A DNA stretch of 64,000 bases from Cordilura impudica (GCA_963682025.1 OY821518.1:17830422-17894421); one strand, 5' to 3'; positions 1 through 10,849 are shown, numbered from the stretch's first letter. Notes: generated by a model from the letters alone, not told the origin. Numbers and translations are program-made.

Positions 1-825
1 TATTTATAATTTAATAACAACAAAAAGGTCAAAAAAAAACAATAGTATTTATTGTTGGTTAATTTAAATAAATATATTTTAAAATTTGTGGAATTAAGTA
101 TAATTAAATTTTTAGTAGATATGTTGAAAGTTAGTAATTTGTCGGAATTTAGTAGATTTTTAAAAACTAAGTTAAAACACATTTTTTAAATTTATAAGGC
201 CATTCTGTAAGACTAAAAGTAACAAAACGTTTAAAATTTATATGAAGCATTTTGAGAAATATTTCGGAGTTTTGGATTTTTCATTCGAATTTTTATTCGT
301 TAATGTGTTAGAATTAAAAAAAAAATTTTAAATTTGTAAATATGTTAATTTTTAGCAAATTTTTTTTTGCAGTCCGCTGTTACACTTGATAATAAGAATA
401 CTGCAAAATAGTGGTATAGGGGGAAGAATAAAGATAAGGGACGCATGTTCAGATGTAAAATCAAGAAAAAGAAAAGCGTGAGTTGGATTTAATTGAGATA
501 TGTCACGACAGGAGTGAAACCCGGATATTATTTAAAAAAGTAAAGCATCAGACTGAGGGATTTAAATGTGTTGCTGCTTCCTGTAGAGAGAAACACTCAG
601 GTTGTGAACACTTTTTAAAGCTTTTATCAGGATTTGGAGACCATAATTTTGCAAATGGAGAATTCGTACCTGATGCGTTAGTTTAGAATGATGTAGTTGA
701 CATGCCGCCGCCAGATCACTTATATATATAAACAGCTATAGTGCTTTTAATTAATAAGCTGCACGTAAAATGCACCATCAAATGCATCATAAACAAACTA
801 TGGTATGCTCAATGCTTAGAACCTA
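1..825. other. AT-rich DNA with one unrecognised short ORF
   Basis: Mostly AT-rich sequence with no recognisable gene. A 67-codon open frame at 483-686 on the plus strand has a protein-like composition with several Cys and His residues, but I do not recognise it. It lies just upstream of a LINE reverse-transcriptase scrap and could be part of the same or another decayed element. It has no convincing start context and no splice signals that I could tie to it. Confidence 0.3.
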
Positions 826-1062
826 AGTGTTCTGTGCCTATCCATAAAAAAGCAGACTTTGCTATATGCAAAGTACACCAGTAACCTGAGAGGAATGTGT
901 CAGTGCGTCACTTTAGACTTGGTTCCCGCAAATATAGTCTGGCGTTACATAATGACGCTGAAGAATACTAAAAGATTCGTCAAAATAGAAACAAGCCTCT
1001 CCGACGCCTTTAATACTGTGCGAAGTTTAAGGCAAGGTGATGCCATATCGTGTGACTTGTGA
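826..1062 (+). pseudogene. LINE reverse transcriptase fragment
   Basis: Decayed piece of the reverse transcriptase of a non-LTR retrotransposon, an enzyme that copies element RNA into DNA at the insertion site. The sequence shows P-I-H-K-K near 837-851 in one frame, matching the conserved P-x-x-K-K-G-D region. In the next frame, up to 1062, it shows S-L-R-Q-G-D-A-I-S-C-D-L, the typical R-Q-G-D motif of LINE reverse transcriptases. The two blocks are in different frames and a stop follows directly, so this is a short dead fragment. No YxDD box or 3' tail is visible downstream. The clade cannot be assigned from this much sequence. Confidence 0.6.
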
Positions 1063-1240
1063 AGTTTACTGATGTAGAAGAATTTGCAAGAAACCCTAAA
1101 CACCGACTACCGGCATTATTTTCAACAAAAGTTTCATGCCGTTTGCCTTAAATTGTTAAAACATTGTAAAAATATTAAATTTAGAACAATTAAAATGAGG
1201 TAATTTTTTAAAATTTTGTAAGTTTTTTATAATTAACCAG

Positions 1241-1700
1241 TTGACCCGGCAAACGTTGTTCTGCCATATAACTTATTTCTAGTGAATATTTTTGTTATTA
1301 ATTATAATTATATCTATTTACCATGTATAAGAGGTGCCACACCCACTCGTTTGATCCCACCCATTTGTCACATAATTTTTCCCACTCAACATTCGGAAAC
1401 TCACACCTGGTTTCAAGACTATCGAGTTTATAGTACTACAGATAATCTTTTTTGGGAGGTACCACGCCTACGTGTTTGATCCCGCCCATTTTTTAGCCCG
1501 ACTTCTCACATTACTAATCTATGTGCCCGTACAAAAATTTCAGTACTCTTGCTATCATAGAGCTCCAGATATATGATGTTAAATTTTTTTTATATTGAAA
1601 AAATATAGCCTATTTTACTTTTCCGATACGAAGTTATACACTGTGAAAATTTCAAGAAGATGGCTCCTATAGCTTAGCCACCTATTAATGTCAAACTCAC
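1241..1700. repeat. Dispersed repeat with two about 123-bp units
   Basis: The segment begins with a module reading GACCCGGCAAACGTTGTTC (1249 onward). Two tandem units follow, at about 1331-1453 and 1454-1576, each starting GGTRCCACRCC and containing TTTGATCCCRCCCA. The reverse complement of this unit resembles the three-unit block at 52463-52850 (GGGCGGGATC ... GGCGTGGCA), so the two loci belong to one dispersed family in opposite orientations. No coding potential is apparent. The family name is unknown to me. Confidence 0.45.
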
Positions 1701-1823
1701 AAACAAATTAAAATTTTTAAATAAATTGGCTAAAAATTAAATAAATTTGTTCTTATCTACTAAATATTAGCTAAAAGTTTACCAAATTTGTTCAAATTAA
1801 TTTAATATGTTAAAAATCGTAAA

Positions 1824-2150
1824 TCTATAATACTAATAGGCTAGGCGATTTCTTGTGATCGATGTTTTGTTCTACCATTTTATCCCGATTTTGACCAAAC
1901 ATCTCTCATTTGAAATGTATTTCCTTTTAGCTGTTCACCAGACTTACAGATTTTTTAATTTTTCCATTATTTTGAGTAAATTGCATTTAAAGTTACTACT
2001 AACACGTACATAAAATTATACATTAACGAATTTGTTATCTTTGTTCACAATAATTATAAACCAAAAAAGTGTTGGTTTGTGAATTGGCTAAGTTGAGAAA
2101 TAAAGCTGCCTAGAAATCGCACTCGAATTTCGAGTGCTGGAATCTGCTAG
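1824..2150 (+). mobile_element. Short non-autonomous Helitron, copy A
   Basis: The element starts with TC (TCTATAATACTAATAGG) directly after an A. It ends with CTAG directly before a T, as expected for Helitron insertion between A and T without target duplication. Near the 3' end a hairpin, GCACTCGAATTTCGAGTGC (2119-2137, 9-bp arms), lies 9 bases before the terminal CTAG, the usual Helitron 3' arrangement. At 327 bp it is far too short to encode Rep/Helicase. Copies B (15318-15663) and C (32088-32464) share both ends. The interior carries a conserved block starting GGCGATTTCTTGTG. Confidence 0.75.
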
Positions 2151-5023
2151 TTTATATAAATTTAGTAAAATTTTACTATTTTAGTATACTTGGTGAAAGG
2201 AGATATTGCAAAATATAATAATTTTTAAAATTTTAATAAATAAATTTAGTAAACTTATCAAAATTGATATAATTTTTTAAAATTTATATATTTGTTAAAA
2301 TTTAAAAGAGATTGAGGTTAATATTTTTAAGTGTAATAATTAACATTTTTTAAATTAAATAATTAAAATTTTGGTAAGCATTATAATATTTAGTTAATTT
2401 GTTAAATTATATGTGGAATTTGTTTAAATTTAGTAAATTATTTAAAATTAAAAACAAAATCTTCAGTTGTACTTTCGGTGGTAAATTAAGATTTAATTTT
2501 TATTAACAACTGTAAAAGTCCTTGTGTTCCGATAAGATGACTTATGTAATATATTGCAGATTATTTCTAATCTCTGGTCCGTAGTTTAATTTGTGTTATT
2601 CTGGGTGTCCGTGTAAATATGCATGTATAAGTTTGTGCAGGACTATATTTAGCTTTTGCAAATAACCAACGAAGTGTGAGCGAAAGTTGGGTAGAGTATT
2701 TCATATTGTTAGTGTATTTGTGTATCAGTGCATAAGTGTGGTAAGTCTTTAAATTTTATTTTTTGTTTTGTGATTTTTTTTTCTTGTAAATATCTGTATT
2801 TTGCTTTTACCAAAAGTGTGGTTCTCTATTTTCAAAGCATATAAATGATGGCTTATGTATATTTGTCTATGTGTGGATGTTTTTTTTTTTTTTTTGTGTA
2901 TATTTGTATTTGTTGATAAAAAGTGTCCTTGCTCAAAAAGTTGGTATTGTAATTTCCTGTGCATTGACCTACATAAAATTTTGGTAAAAATGTTTTTTCT
3001 TCGTCCTTAACTAATACCTAAATATAGATGTGTGTATGTAAGTTGTGACTTTCCATTATTTTAAATGTATTTTTTTTTTTTTGGTTTTCCTCAAACTAAA
3101 TTTTGTACTTCTGTTTTGAGAAATTTTAAAAATTTAATATGATTCATCTGATGGCCATACTCCGAGACTCATTGGCCGGATCTCAATAATGGTATATTAA
3201 AGTTAAGCTATTTATTTTTTTTGAATATTTTTTGATAAAATCAGTAAAAGTGTTTTAAAATGATAGATAGTTTTTTACTTTAATTTTATCTTACATTTGA
3301 AGCCTTAAAAATTATCAATCTAATATGATAAATAATTTTAACTCGGCAATATAAATTGCTGTTGATAATTGAACAAGAAATGTAAGTCAACAAAAATACT
3401 TTATTTCTCCAAACAAACGCTTAGGCATTAATATTACTAAATATTTGTTTGTATATTTTAATTAATTAATTTTCTTTTTACGTGCAATTTACTTATAGAA
3501 AGGCCTCCATAAAATAAATGTCTTTCATAGCATTATCTTTACTTAATCGTCTATAAGCATTAGCAGACATTCCACCTACAAATGTAGTTCATACCCAGAA
3601 AACATATTGTGGAATGAATGATGTTTTTTTTTTATAAGTTTCAATAATTTGGTATATTTTAATTTAACTAAAGAGCAAATTAATATAAGTAGCAACTTAT
3701 CGATAAAAGCAGCTTCGAGTCTTAGTGGGCTAATTTTATTATATTAAATCTATTCAAAAAAAAAAAAAAAATACTATTATTATATTATTTTGTTCGGTCT
3801 CAATTAAGAATAATATATTTAGGCTTTTGTTATAAGCTTTTATAATAATTAAAGTCTAACTATAGTTTGACCGCTCAATATTATAATCCAAGCAATAAGA
3901 CACAAATTACTACAGCTAAATCTTTTTAGTTATACAAAAGCGAAATCAAAAAAAAAAATTATATATATATATATACATATATTAGCTTGTTTTCTTTGTA
4001 CCTAACAACCCATATGTCTTATTCACGTGGACAATATTTCATGAAGTATAACATGAACTAGCAACGAAACTAAAGGTGTACATTATTATTTTAACAAATA
4101 CAATCAATAGACAATTTGTGCCAAATGGAAATAACACACCAAAATTGAAACTAATAATGATGAAAATAAACCTCCACTTAAAGGCCAGTCAAAGCTACAT
4201 GTAGACATCTACACATGCAGTGTATACAACAATACTTTCATATACATACTGCTTATACATATATTTCATAGTTTGTATATAAAGTTTTATTAATGTTTTG
4301 CGTGAGAGTGTCTGTGTTGTTTTGTGTGTGTTTTTCATTGTTGCCATTAGTAGATCGTAAACGAAATGCTCTATGTCTGCCTATTTGCCGTTTATATTAT
4401 ATTGCTATGTTCTTTTGTGTGTGTGCATATCGTAGCCTAATTTTTTCTAATTACCAAAATACTGTAATGATTTATATTTTAGGGCCAACGTCCAGTCAAT
4501 AACAAATTAAAGACACTTTAATTTGAGGCAAAAAAAAAAAAAAGAACAAAAAACAAAAACAAATAGGAACATTTAAAAAATAATTGGATACATTTGAACG
4601 AACTGCTTGTGTTGAGAGTTTGGTAAGGGCGAGACACATATTTAAACTAAAAAAATGAAATATATATAAATAAGTGCTGATTCAAAGAGACATTAGTGAA
4701 TTTTTTAATAACAAACCCTTGAGAAACATATATGACAGATAGTACACTAAACACAAATAAACAATTTATGAGGCTACTGTTAAGATCGCTTGCAGTCATT
4801 CTAGGGGGTGAGACACTCGAAGCCAGGGTGAAAGTACTAAGTCTGTCTAGTTAAACATCGAAAGGGTTTGACATTCTTGAACCAAACTTTGTTTTATGAG
4901 CTTTTAAATTTTTTTCGTTATTTTGATTTTTGTTTGTTTACTCAAGCACCATTGATGGTTTCACATTTCATTCTTACACTAATTTTATTGAATCAAATCT
5001 TCAATATGTTTAAACTTTTTCTC
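2151..5023. other. AT-rich DNA, no gene seen
   Basis: About 2.9 kb of AT-rich DNA with homopolymer runs, for example poly-T near 2881, 3071 and 3611 and poly-A near 3757 and 4530, and short TA repeats (3961-3975). Open frames here are short and of low complexity. I see no transposase or reverse-transcriptase motifs and no convincing exon. Confidence 0.5.
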
Positions 5024-5027
5024 TAAA

Positions 5028-5050
5028 CCCTAAACCTCCAAAGTGAGCCT
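5028..5050 (+). repeat. piggyBac left terminal and internal repeat
   Basis: Contains CCCTAAACCT and the internal repeat AACCTCCAAAGTGAGCCT. The latter recurs at 5221-5238 as AACCTCCAAAGTGAGGCT and, in reverse complement, inside the right end near 8677-8696. These are the expected transposase recognition sites. Confidence 0.7.
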
Positions 5051-6594
5051 GTCGGTCTCAAAACAATTTTTGATAATGCATAACTTTTTTATGTTTTATC
5101 ATAGATCTTTTTACTACTCGATATTCCTCAAATAGTTTATAAAGAGTATTTTCAAATACATTAACAGTCCCAAAACTTTTCCTGGGTTTATTAATTGTAA
5201 TAATCATGCAATTATTACGAAACCTCCAAAGTGAGGCTCATAGGCACATAATAGAAAATCAGCCAAAAACAATGTCGTAATGCACGTTATCGTTTTGGTT
5301 GTTGTACATGTTTATGTTTTCTTCAGTTTTCATTTCTAGAAAATCACTAAAAAGCAATGTCATTGTGCACGTTGCCGTTATTCAGTCTTTTTTTTTGTAA
5401 TATAATTTGGCGTGTATATCTGTTTTCTACTTATTTTGCATGCAAGTGCTTCTCATTCTTCTTTAGTTCATTGTACGGTGATCAGTACGCCGTTATTTAT
5501 ATGAGACAATTATAGTAGCAATAATTTGCGGCTCAGTAGCACTTGTTCTGCCGCTGAATTCAGTTTCGATTTTTTTAGCAAGGGGTTTTTTGATTTATTA
5601 TTTATTATGGCAAGAAAAAGATTAACAAATGCTCAGTTGACGATTGCGTTAAATAATTAGAGTGACGAAGAGAATGATAATGATGAGAGTTCGCTGCCCG
5701 ATTTATTTTCGGATTCAGAATCAGAATATACCAACGACATTATTTCTACATGTACATCTGAAGATGAAGCTCTAGTGGAAGTAGTTGAAAGAAATGGCAT
5801 ATTTTTACGAAAAGATGGAACTGTGTTGAACTGAGCTGCTCCCCCAAGTTCTAGGATACGTGTTTCCAATAAAATCAGAGGAAAAGTTGATCAAGTTATT
5901 CTACCCCCAAGGTAAAGTAAAACAAAACACTCATGTACTGTTACACACTTATATGAAGTCAAATTATTCTAGGCAAGGTTTTGAACAGCGTTGATGATTG
6001 TTTCAAACAGTTTATAACGGATGAAATCGGAAGTGAAATTGTAAAATGCACAACCGTAAAAGCTGTGTCAATGTGTTAACAAAATTCATGTGTGCCAGTA
6101 GATAATGAAAAGATTTTTGCGTTTATTGGCCTGCTTATCACAGCAGGTCATATGAAATAAAACAACAAAAATTACTGCCTGTTTTGGGATCGAATTTATG
6201 GTTGCAACATATTCAAGGCAACAATTAGTCGACACCACCTTGAAAATAGTTTAAGGTTCATGCGATTTGATGATAATTCTACTAGATCGTCCAGACGAGC
6301 GAAAGACAAGTTGGCACCTATTAGATTCATCTGGGATAAAGTGAATCATAATCTTGAACAACTTAGTCCTTGTAGATGCCGCTGCCCTTTCATACAGTAT
6401 ATGCCATCAAAAGCCGACAAATATGGTATAAAGATGTGGTGGTTGTATGATAGCAAAACTGCTTACCCCCTTCACAGTATTCCATACACTGGCAAAGAAA
6501 ATAACCAAAGAGCAGTTGGTCTAGCAAGAACTGTTTTAGAAGAGATATGCACCGAATATTATGGGACGAATCGAAATGTTACAATGGATAACTA

Positions 6595-6606
6595 AAGGGT
6601 CCGCCA
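6595..6606 (+). repeat. mariner left terminal inverted repeat
   Basis: AAGGGTCCGCCA, preceded by TA. It is an exact inverted match to 7878-7889. This is the transposase binding and cleavage end. Confidence 0.9.
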
Positions 6607-6707
6607 TCTAACGTTTTTTTTTCAACTAGTGCTTATTTCGTGAATGGTAACACTTAGCTCATGTCTGATTTGACAGATAATTAGTTGTATCCTTGTGCTG
6701 AACGAAT

Positions 6708-7786
6708 ATGGTTGTGTATACGCTTGAACAATGCTGGGAAATATGGCGAAATTACTTTGAAAATCCTGGTAATGTTGCAGAATGTGTGCGAAAATTGCGT
6801 ACGGATTTTGGAAGAAGAGAAGCACCGTCAGCTCCGTATGTTCGTTATCTTGTGAAAAAAGAACTGGCATCCTCATTGATAAACCAAAGCGTGAAAAGCC
6901 AAAAACAGTGCGTACACCCGAGAATATTGCTGCCGATGCAGAAAGTGTGCCCGAAGCGCCATCAACATCAATTCACCGTTGTTCTTAAGAATTGAACATT
7001 TCGGAGGCATCATTGAGACAAATTTTACATAAAGACCTTGGTATGCCGCCACACAAAGTCCAATTGGTTCAGGAGTTGAAGCCAACTGATCATCCAATGC
7101 ATTTTCGCTTCGCTAAGTGGGCCTGCGATCGACTTACAGAAGATGCCGATTTTGTCAAAAAAATCATCTTTTCAGATGAAGCTCATTTTGATCTTGGCGG
7201 GTATGTAAACAAGCAAAATTGTCGCATTTGGGGCACAGAAAACCCGCACGCATACATTGAAAAGCCGATACACCCAAAACGAGTCACTGTTTGGTGCGTA
7301 TTTTGGTCCAGAGGCATAATTGGGCCATTTTTCTTCGAAAATGAGCAAGGAGTGGCCGTTACAGTCAATGGCGATCGTTATCGGACCATGTTGAACGAAT
7401 TTTTGTTCACAAAAATTGAAGAGGAGGATATTGGCAATATTTGGTTTCAACAGGACGGCGCTACGTGCCACACAGCCGAAGCTACACTCGATGTTTTGCG
7501 CCCTGTTTTTGAAGATCGCATTATCAGCCGCAGAGCTGATCTCGTTTGGCCACCTCGGAGCTGCGATTTGACACCGTTGGACTATTATTTGTGGGGTGCC
7601 CTCAAAGATAAGTGTTACGCCAACAAGCCAGAGACAATTGACGCTTTAAAGGACAATATTCGTGAAGCCGTTGGTGAAATACAGCTGCACACAGTCGATA
7701 GTGTGCTTAAAAATTGGACCGATCGTGTAGGCTACTGCATGGCCAGCCGAGGCAGCCATTTGAATGAAATTATTTTCCGTTATTAA
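6708..7786 (+). pseudogene. mariner transposase pseudogene, DD41D
   Basis: Transposase of the nested mariner. The N-terminal helix-turn-helix region starts at ATG 6708 (M-V-V-Y-T-L-E-Q). A frameshift in the A-rich stretch near 6855-6880 moves the reading to the frame containing D-K-P-K-R and K-T-V-R-T-P-E-N-I-A-A. A TAA stop at 6986-6988 breaks the linker. From 6989 to 7786 the catalytic domain is fully open: first Asp in F-S-D-E-A-H-F, second in Q-Q-D-G-A-T-C-H, third in T-P-L-D-Y-Y-L-W-G. I count 41 residues between the second and third Asp, which fits the DD41D 'rosa' group known from tephritid flies, not the usual DD34D. With one frameshift and one nonsense codon the copy is inactive but young-looking. 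Confidence 0.85.
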
Positions 7787-7877
7787 CCGGAAGGATTGTA
7801 CTTTCAAATACAAAAAGAAATTTGAGATAATATTCAGTCGTTTTTTTTATAGCATTTAAAAAAAAAAAAAAATTATT

Positions 7878-7889
7878 TGGCGGACCCTT
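7878..7889 (-). repeat. mariner right terminal inverted repeat
   Basis: TGGCGGACCCTT, followed by TA. It is the inverted copy of the left end and is preceded by a poly-A/T-rich stretch (7860-7877). Confidence 0.9.
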
Positions 7890-8669
7890 TACTTTACAAG
7901 CAAGGAATTAACGGAAAGTTTATTGAGTAAAGGTCTTACTGTAGTTGGATCATTGCGCAAAAATAAAACTTGTATACCAGCAGAGTTTCTGCCGAATAAA
8001 AATAGAGTAATTCATCCCACTATATTTGGTTTTCAAAATCATATCAAAATAGCGTCACATGTACCTAAAAAATGTAAAAGTGTTATATTTATGTCATCAA
8101 TGCACCATAGTGGCGATAGTTGAGAAGAAAATGATAAACTTATATCGGAAAGAAATGCATATTGCAATAAAACAAAAGGAGGTGTGGATACCTTTGATCA
8201 ACTTGTTCATGAGTATATGACAAAACAAAAGTCCAGCTTTTGGCCACTTGCATTTTTTATGAATACGGTGGATGCTGCTGGGATTGCTGCATATATAATA
8301 TGTATAAAAACACATCCATATTATTACGCAAATAAAACCAATAGGTGATAATACTTTCTGAGAGATCTTGGTGAGTCCCTCGTGGAGCCCGTGATATTGC
8401 GTAAGAAGGACAGAAAATATTTGCGCCGTGAGACAACTGACGCGAAAACGGTGTCATATTTGCCCTCCGAAAAAATCAAAAATGCAAAAACAAAGCTGCA
8501 ATATATGCCAAAGAAATGTTTGCAATGAACATTCCACTACAACAAAACTGTGCGAAAATTGCAAAAAAAAAAATAAGCATAATCTTTATAAATGCATTGA
8601 ATTTTCATCTCTTTTTCTTATTTACGTTTATTTTTTTATTCTCTATAGTTTTAATACAAATAAATATGT

Positions 8670-8726
8670 GAACCTGTGAGGCTCATTTTGGTGGTTTTGA
8701 GAGTTTTTAAAATTGCAGGTTTAGGG
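8670..8726 (-). repeat. piggyBac right terminal and internal repeat
   Basis: Read on the minus strand, this is CCCTAAACCT, a spacer of about 30 bases, then CCACCAAAATGAGCCTCACAGG. It ends exactly at TTAA 8727-8730. It pairs with the left end but has the longer spacer typical of the piggyBac right end. Confidence 0.75.
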
Positions 8727-9134
8727 TTAAAAAATATTTTTAATAACATATGATATATATAGGGCGTATGATTATTTATTACTTAAACTAGAAGAAATGT
8801 ATACGCGTGAGTGGTATTTTTATTAAATTAGTATTTTTTATTCTATTTTTTTTTACATTTAACTCCTAAGATCCTTTGGGTCAATATCAGCCAACATTAA
8901 AATGTAAACAAAATTTCATATTTAATATAGGAAATTTATTGCTTTGTTGTTTTTTCATTTAGTATAATAAAATATAATGAAAAATTAAATAAATAAGCCC
9001 TTCATGAGCAATTATTAAAAAAAATATACATGTACTCTATATAAAATAAAATTAAATTTGAAATTCAGCTTTTTTTGGGTTTTTTTTTTAATAATAAAAT
9101 AATAATTAAATTTCTAATACTAATGTATTGAAAT

Positions 9135-9236
9135 TTAAGAATTTGTGTGACAATGTATACACAGTATGACCATGTGCTCTTTGCAAATAAATTTTTTACA
9201 AAAATCACATTTAGTGGAATACTTATTTGAATTTCC
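9135..9236 (-). pseudogene. piggyBac cysteine-rich domain remnant
   Basis: One minus-strand frame reads a zinc-binding block of pattern C-x2-C-x4-C-x2-H-x4-C-x2-C, with F-I-C-K-E-H in the centre, then a stop. This matches the C-terminal cysteine-rich domain of piggyBac transposases, which binds the element ends. Upstream (higher coordinates) the frame is lost quickly, so only the tail of the protein is recognisable. It is distinct from the domain at 8440-8555 and lies in the opposite orientation, so two piggyBac elements abut here tail to tail. Confidence 0.5.
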
Positions 9237-9639
9237 TCCTTATATTCAAAAGAAATACCGCTGTCGTTCATTTTGTAAATTAAATTATAACGATTAATTC
9301 TATTTATTTTGGTGTATTTAAGGATGATTTAGTGTGTGATTCAAATTGGTTTCTGTAATCACTTACGACTTGCAATAAGTATTGCTTTTCTTTAATTTCA
9401 TATTATTATATTAATTATATATTTCATATTATTTTGAATAAAATATTGGCTTTGTGTCATTTGTGGGTCTTCTTATTTTATTTAGAAAAATATACATAGA
9501 TAGTTAAACAATTTCGTAACAAAATTGGTTCAAAGTTGTTTTAAGTTATATACGCAAGCAATAAGCAGATAATTGCACCAAAGATATTTCACAATGGATT
9601 GTTTTGTTTTCCCAGAAGCACTGAAGGGTTAAATAAATA

Positions 9640-10590
9640 AGAACAACCAAATAATTTTTCTTAAATTCAAAATAGTGGTTTCATCGAGTTTAATAGAAAA
9701 ACTCGTTTTCCGTAATTTTTATTTAAAAATATCTTCAAATCCAAAGCTGGCCTTGGCAAATAATGGGTTAGTGTTATCGGATTTATATAAAATTTTAGAA
9801 ACGGAACTTCTACATACTTAGTTACTATATTTTAAGCATCGCATCTTAAAATTCAATAGCACTTACAAAATATTTGAATTTTTTGAATAAATTGTTTTTT
9901 ATTAGCTTGGGGTCATATGTGACCCCAATTTAAAAAGGGTTAATGGAGTCATAATATTTTTTTCCGAAACCCTAAGCTATTAAGATAAAATATAATATTT
10001 AAAAGTAGAAAAGTGATGAATTTTTTATACAAAGTATTTAGAAATAGTACATTTACAGAATATTTTACAAAACTCACATTTTTCTCGAAATCGGCATAAA
10101 TAAAATCCTTGTCAAAAAAATTGTGACGTAGCGCATTACCTAAAAACTATCATAGTTAATCTGTAGCATGCATTTAACAAGACCCTAAAGAGCTAGATCA
10201 ATTTCTTTAAATTTTGTTTAAGAAAATTTTTCAAAACTTGAAAAAGGAGTTTTCAAAATTTTGTGAAAAAAATTTTCCATATTCGGTTTCAATGCTTAAT
10301 AGGTTAACAAGGCGATAATAAAACAGTACTTCATATCTGAGTACTTATAGTTATAAGAACAAAACAAAATGTTGGCTTTAATTAATTTCTTAAATTTGAA
10401 AAAAAATGCCATCAAATTTCGTGATCAAGTTTTTTTTTGGCACAAAAGTGGTCTGGGGCATTTGCTATTTCTTGGCGAGTTTTTCTTCTATTTTGAAATT
10501 TTATAGTCTTATTTTCCCCATATAAACACTTGAAATTTTCAATCGCGTTGAGCCACCTCTAAAGGTGTTGTGATTTGCCCAAAACTATTA
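9640..10590. repeat. Shared core repeat, copy 1
   Basis: About 950 bp of non-coding sequence alignable by eye with 29580-30600 and 33040-33740. Landmarks in order: GGCCTTGGCAAATAATGGGT (9750-9769), CAATAGCACTTACAAAATAT (9854 onward), a palindrome around 9908-9926 (GGGGTCA/TGACCCC), AAACCCTAAGCTATTAAGAT, and near the right side AATCGCGTTGAGCCACCTC (10538 onward). The terminal inverted repeats seen around copy 2 are incomplete here. No open frame of note. Confidence 0.6.
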
Positions 10591-10849
10591 ATTTCTCCTG
10601 CGATATCGCTTGTTGGGTCGTATTGATCCAAATGATATTAAATATGTGTAAATCGTATTTTGAAATGTGGAGGGGGGAGGAAAAATTTAAATTTTATTAT
10701 TTTCTTTATTATTAATTATTCTTTTAAATTTTCGTCCCTGTAATGGATAAATTAAAGTTTCACGTTCACATCTTATAACTGAAGGGAAAAATTTTGAATT
10801 TGAAACCTAAAATTAAGTCAAATTGACCCAAGGAGTGCAGAAGGCTTAA

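Larger units (their letters stand above)
6595..7889 (+). mobile_element. mariner element (DD41D type) nested in piggyBac
   Basis: A 1295-bp Tc1/mariner-superfamily transposon. It starts AAGGGTCCGCCA and ends TGGCGGACCCTT, a 12-bp perfect terminal inverted repeat. It is flanked by TA on both sides (6593-6594 and 7890-7891), the normal target duplication. The size is typical of mariner. The insertion lies inside the piggyBac transposase reading, between N and the rest of a Tyr codon, so it is younger than the piggyBac. Homopolymer T/A tracts lie just inside each end. Confidence 0.9.
5607..8620 (+). pseudogene. piggyBac transposase pseudogene, split by a mariner
   Basis: Remnant of the DDE/D transposase that excises and inserts the piggyBac element at TTAA. 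Start chosen at 5607 because the reading M-A-R-K-R-L-T-N-A-Q-L is a typical piggyBac N-terminus. An acidic stretch follows (5661-5770). The central part reads D-K-L-A-P-I-R then Q-Y-M-P-S-K and W-W-L-Y-D (6308-6460). M-D-N is at 6584-6592, and Y-F-T-S resumes after the mariner at 7892. G-G-V-D-T-F-D-Q (8178-8201) supplies two catalytic Asp. The C-terminal zinc domain is C-x2-C-x11-C-x2-C-x4-C-x2-H-x6-C-x2-C (about 8440-8555) in a shifted frame. Defects: in-frame stops at 5658, 5832, within 6076-6165 and at 8121, a frameshift near 8440, and the first catalytic Asp (usual D-E-Q-L) read as L-E-Q-L at 6353-6364. The possible intron 5912-5972 does not restore the frame. Inactive. Confidence 0.85.
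5028..8726 (+). mobile_element. piggyBac-family transposon, interrupted by a mariner
   Basis: A cut-and-paste DNA transposon of the piggyBac superfamily, which inserts at TTAA. The left end reads CCCTAAACCT followed almost at once by CCAAAGTGAGCCTG. The right end, in reverse complement, reads CCCTAAACCT, then about 30 bases, then CCACCAAAATGAGCCTCACAGG. This short-spacer/long-spacer asymmetry between terminal and internal repeats is characteristic of piggyBac. The right flank is a perfect TTAA (8727-8730); the left flank is TAAA (5024-5027), probably one mutation away. A further copy of the internal motif lies at 5221-5238. The interior encodes a broken transposase and is split by a 1.3-kb mariner. 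Confidence 0.85.
8863..10845 (-). mobile_element. Second piggyBac-like remnant
   Basis: The left boundary is TTAA (8859-8862) followed by CTCCTAAGATCCTTTGGGTC. The right boundary, in reverse complement, is TTAA (10846-10849) followed by GCCTTCTGCACTCCTTGGGT. The ends share CCTTnGGGTCAAT, and the TTAA flanks fit piggyBac. A cysteine-rich domain of piggyBac type lies on the minus strand near the left end (9135-9236), which sets the orientation. A similar end (TTAA then CCCTTCAGTGCTTCTGGG, minus strand) lies at 9611-9632, so the true element could instead be 8863-9628. A copy of an unrelated repeat core fills 9640-10590. Confidence 0.4.

Noticed and set aside
5912..5972. Intron in the piggyBac transposase (GTAAAG...TTCTAG)
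   Set aside because: Splice-like ends are present, but removing 61 bases leaves the downstream frame off by one, so I do not call it.
7172..7471. Minus-strand frame opposite the mariner transposase
   Set aside because: Shadow of the real plus-strand catalytic domain.
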